A DNA stretch of 64,000 nucleotides, taken from Mesorhizobium tamadayense (GTDB lineage Bacteria > Pseudomonadota > Alphaproteobacteria > Rhizobiales > Rhizobiaceae). The stretch covers positions 124,001 through 188,000 of the forward strand of contig NZ_RQXT01000001.1 in the NCBI RefSeq assembly GCF_003863365.1, given 5' to 3'. The position numbers and the translations under genes were made by a program. Positions within the stretch are counted from its first letter, which is position 1. Each line of letters starts with the position of its first letter. Of the stretch, positions 62,119-64,000 are shown piece after piece. Below the pieces are notes generated by a model. That model saw nothing but the letters and a program-made list of their open reading frames with translations, had not been told where the DNA came from and searched no databases.

Positions 62119-63339
62119 CTAAGGAGTGATCGCCGTGGTCGTGTCCGGCCCGGAGGCGGCCGCGGCGGCCGGTTTCGGCGGCCAGGAAAAATCGTCGGCC
62201 CGTCCGGGCGAGGCGGCCGGCGCCTTGCCCTCGACGGTCAGCTTTTCGCCGGGCAGGTTCGGATCGGCCTTGGCGGGCGGCGCAGCACCCAGCAGTTCCG
62301 TGCCGCCGTCGAGCGCGGGGTCGCTGAGCAGCATCGGCGCGGTGCGGTCGACGATGACAGGCGCCGCGGCAGGCTTCGGCGCCTCGACCGGAGCCCCGGC
62401 CGGCGCGGAGACGGTGGTGACGCTTCCGGGCGCCGCCAGCCCAAGGATCTTCGCCAGCGGCTTTTCGGTATAGAAGGCAAGCTTGCGCTTGCCGGCCTTG
62501 GTGACATTGATGCCGTCGTCGGAGCGCAGGCGCACCGGCTGGCCGTTGATGTCCGGACCGGAGGTGACGAAGGCGCCGTTCTCGTCGACGAAGCCGTCCC
62601 AGACATCGACGAACTCGCCGCCATGCGTCTGTGCGGCCGAGTGATAGATGTCGTTGAAGGCCAGCATGTCCGAGGTCATCTTCGCCGCCCCGAACGCCGG
62701 CATGCCGACCCACAGGAACGGCACCTTTGCATCTTGAATGGCCTTGCCCAGCGCATCGGTGCGGCGCTCGTATTCCTTGGTCCAGTTCTCGGAGCGCGGC
62801 TGCTCGCGCACGTCGCCGACGCGCATCTGCTGGCGGTCGTTGGAGCCGAGCATAATCACCACCACGGACGGTTTCTCCGTCTCGATCAGCGACTTGATCT
62901 CGGCCGGCCAGTTGTAGAAATCGTCACGCACGAAGCCGGACGAGCCGTTGCTGCGCGAAACGATCCTGACGGCGGGATTGTCGGCAAAGGCGGTGTCGAG
63001 ACCCTCGGCCAGCCCGCCCGCCAGGAAATCGCCGACCACCAGCACGACGTGGGCATCCGGCGTCTTCTCGACGACCGGCGTCTCCGGTTCGGCCGGCGGG
63101 CGCGGCTTGGATTTCTTCTTTGGTTTCGGCCTTGCCTTCTGGATTTCGGCGGGCAGCTCGATGCGCTCGCTGCGGCGCGGGAACAGAAGATCGCGCAGCG
63201 ACCAGCCGCGACTTTCCTCTTCCTGCGCGAAAGCCGGCGCATGGAACGCGCCGGAGCCGGCGACGGCAAGCACGGCGATGGCCAGAACGAGGATCGGCAG
63301 GCGGCGAACGATCAGCCGGATACGCGCAACCGTAACCAA
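62119..63339 (-). CDS. DUF459/SGNH-fold periplasmic protein, catalytic Ser and His missing
   Basis: The product is 406 residues from TTG 63339, with GGAGAGG upstream. A signal peptide ends at A38 (FHAPAFA). A Lys/Pro-rich linker (70-90) leads to an SGNH-like domain (about 97-290) and a Pro/Ala-rich tail. Block III GSND is intact (165-168). Block I reads GDFLA (103-107), with Phe105 where the nucleophile Ser is expected, and block V reads DGIN (275-278), with Asn278 in place of the His. The protein is probably a non-hydrolytic binding member. Its neighbour encodes a lytic transglycosylase, which suggests a role at the cell wall. Confidence 0.8.
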   Translation of the reverse strand: MVTVARIRLIVRRLPILVLAIAVLAVAGSGAFHAPAFAQEEESRGWSLRDLLFPRRSERIELPAEIQKARPKPKKKSKPRPPAEPETPVVEKTPDAHVVLVVGDFLAGGLAEGLDTAFADNPAVRIVSRSNGSSGFVRDDFYNWPAEIKSLIETEKPSVVVIMLGSNDRQQMRVGDVREQPRSENWTKEYERRTDALGKAIQDAKVPFLWVGMPAFGAAKMTSDMLAFNDIYHSAAQTHGGEFVDVWDGFVDENGAFVTSGPDINGQPVRLRSDDGINVTKAGKRKLAFYTEKPLAKILGLAAPGSVTTVSAPAGAPVEAPKPAAAPVIVDRTAPMLLSDPALDGGTELLGAAPPAKADPNLPGEKLTVEGKAPAASPGRADDFSWPPKPAAAAASGPDTTTAITP

Positions 63340-63399
63340 TCACCTCTCCATCCTTTGGCGCATGACGCGGGGAAATCATGCGCGAGCCGAAGCGCTACA

Positions 63400-63426
63400 G
63401 CATCCTTTCCGTCTTTGAAAGGATGC
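63400..63426. repeat. Short intergenic hairpin
   Basis: GCATCCTTTC (63400-63409) pairs perfectly with GAAAGGATGC (63417-63426) around seven bases. It follows the lytic transglycosylase gene and resembles the other short palindromes in plan, though the inner core differs. Confidence 0.6.
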
Positions 63427-63444
63427 TTCACGCCACCGACGGCT

Positions 63445-64000
63445 CTATTGCTTCCGGAGCCATTTCAGCACTTCCAGGCTCGGATAGCCATCCTGGGTCA
63501 AGCCGACCTTCGCCTGGTAAGCCATGATGGCGGCCTTCGAGCCTTCGCCGATCTTGCCGTCGAACTTGCCGTCATAATAGCCGTGCTCGGAAAGTCGCTT
63601 CTGCAGTTCCTGCCGTTCCTCGAAGCTGAGCTTGGTGAAAGGCCGCTGCCAGTCCTGCACGAGGCCGGTGCCGCCGGCGATCTCGTCGGCAAGCAAGCCG
63701 ACGGCTAAAGCGTATTTGTCGGCGTTGTTGTAGGCCTTGATGACCGAGAAATTCCTGACCATCAGGAAGGCCGGGCCGCCCCTGCCGTCCGGCACCTTCA
63801 ACGTCGCCTTGTCGGCCAGGTTCCTGAATGGCTTGCCATTGGCCCTGGCGACGCCGAGTGCCTGCCATTGCGCCAGCGTCTTCGATCCGGCGGGCAGCTT
63901 GCCCGACGGCAAGGTCACTTCGTAGCCCCAGGTCTTGCCGGCCTGCCAGCCGTTCTTCCTGAGCAGGTTGGCGGAGGTCGCCAATGCGTCGGGGATCGAA
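63445..64000 (-). CDS. Lytic murein transglycosylase, N-terminus beyond window
   Basis: About 185 C-terminal residues are visible. The end of an MltB-like SLT_2 catalytic domain (DALATSANLLRKNGW, WGYEVTLPSG, FLMVRNFSVIKAYNNAD) is followed by a peptidoglycan-binding PG_binding_1 domain (QELQKRLSEHGYYDGKFDGK near the end). It cleaves murein glycan strands in the periplasm. The catalytic Glu lies in the missing part. The SGNH gene follows 105 bp downstream on the same strand. Confidence 0.88.
   Translation of the reverse strand, partial: SIPDALATSANLLRKNGWQAGKTWGYEVTLPSGKLPAGSKTLAQWQALGVARANGKPFRNLADKATLKVPDGRGGPAFLMVRNFSVIKAYNNADKYALAVGLLADEIAGGTGLVQDWQRPFTKLSFEERQELQKRLSEHGYYDGKFDGKIGEGSKAAIMAYQAKVGLTQDGYPSLEVLKWLRKQ

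Overview
The window is high-GC, densely coded chromosomal DNA from an alphaproteobacterium of the Rhizobiales, most like Mesorhizobium. The evidence is a CpdR-type receiver next to N-formylglutamate amidohydrolase and a HisN-type phosphatase, rhizobial gltB/gltD, a split heterotetrameric sarcosine oxidase operon, a DUF992 protein, a ROSE-like RNA thermometer before a small heat-shock gene, and many short two-hairpin intergenic repeats of RIME type. Species identity is inference. I see no phage, plasmid, insertion sequence or CRISPR array.

Layout. 1-3.7 kb: housekeeping and orphan genes on the minus strand (DUF992, TPR lipoprotein, rpsU, SET protein, an SDR, a YrdB-like membrane protein). 3.9-9.1 kb: soxBDAG, tetrameric sarcosine oxidase. 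9.2-10.8 kb: two small unknown genes and a TetR regulator with operator-like repeats. 11-15.8 kb: divergent phosphotransferase/MaoC/SDR and acyl-CoA dehydrogenase/MDR genes, resembling the bacterial counterpart of ACAD10/11 (4-hydroxyacid breakdown). 15.9-23.4 kb: an RpiR regulator divergent from an amidohydrolase, an amino acid permease, a glutamine-synthetase-like ligase, an aldehyde dehydrogenase and an iron alcohol dehydrogenase. This set fits gamma-glutamylation of an amine or amino alcohol. 23.6-27.6 kb: a four-gene ABC importer. 27.7-31.2 kb: a Na+/H+ antiporter, an EEP-family hydrolase and a DMT exporter.

31.2-47.2 kb is the most unusual block. A LacI regulator heads a long minus-strand gene run: Gfo/Idh dehydrogenase, CoA-transferase, enoyl-CoA hydratase, aldehyde dehydrogenase, a GtsABC-like sugar ABC importer, two GMC oxidoreductases, an SDR and a Dabb protein. 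A DUF993 aldolase-like gene diverges from it. Two near-identical palindromes lie in the divergent promoter region, one of them inside a -35/-10 spacer. Read together, the genes suggest import of a sugar-like compound, oxidation to an acid, activation to a CoA thioester and cleavage. The substrate cannot be read from sequence.

47.2-54.6 kb: tRNA-Val(GAC), cpdR, N-formylglutamate amidohydrolase, a hisN-like gene, a hydroxylaminobenzene-mutase-like gene with an amber codon at position 4 of its best start, an alpha/beta hydrolase, a thermometer-controlled Hsp20 gene and threonine aldolase. 55-61.4 kb: gltB and gltD (glutamate synthase). 61.5-64 kb: a possibly 5'-truncated orphan gene, an SGNH-fold periplasmic protein lacking its catalytic Ser and His, and the end of a lytic transglycosylase gene cut by the window edge.
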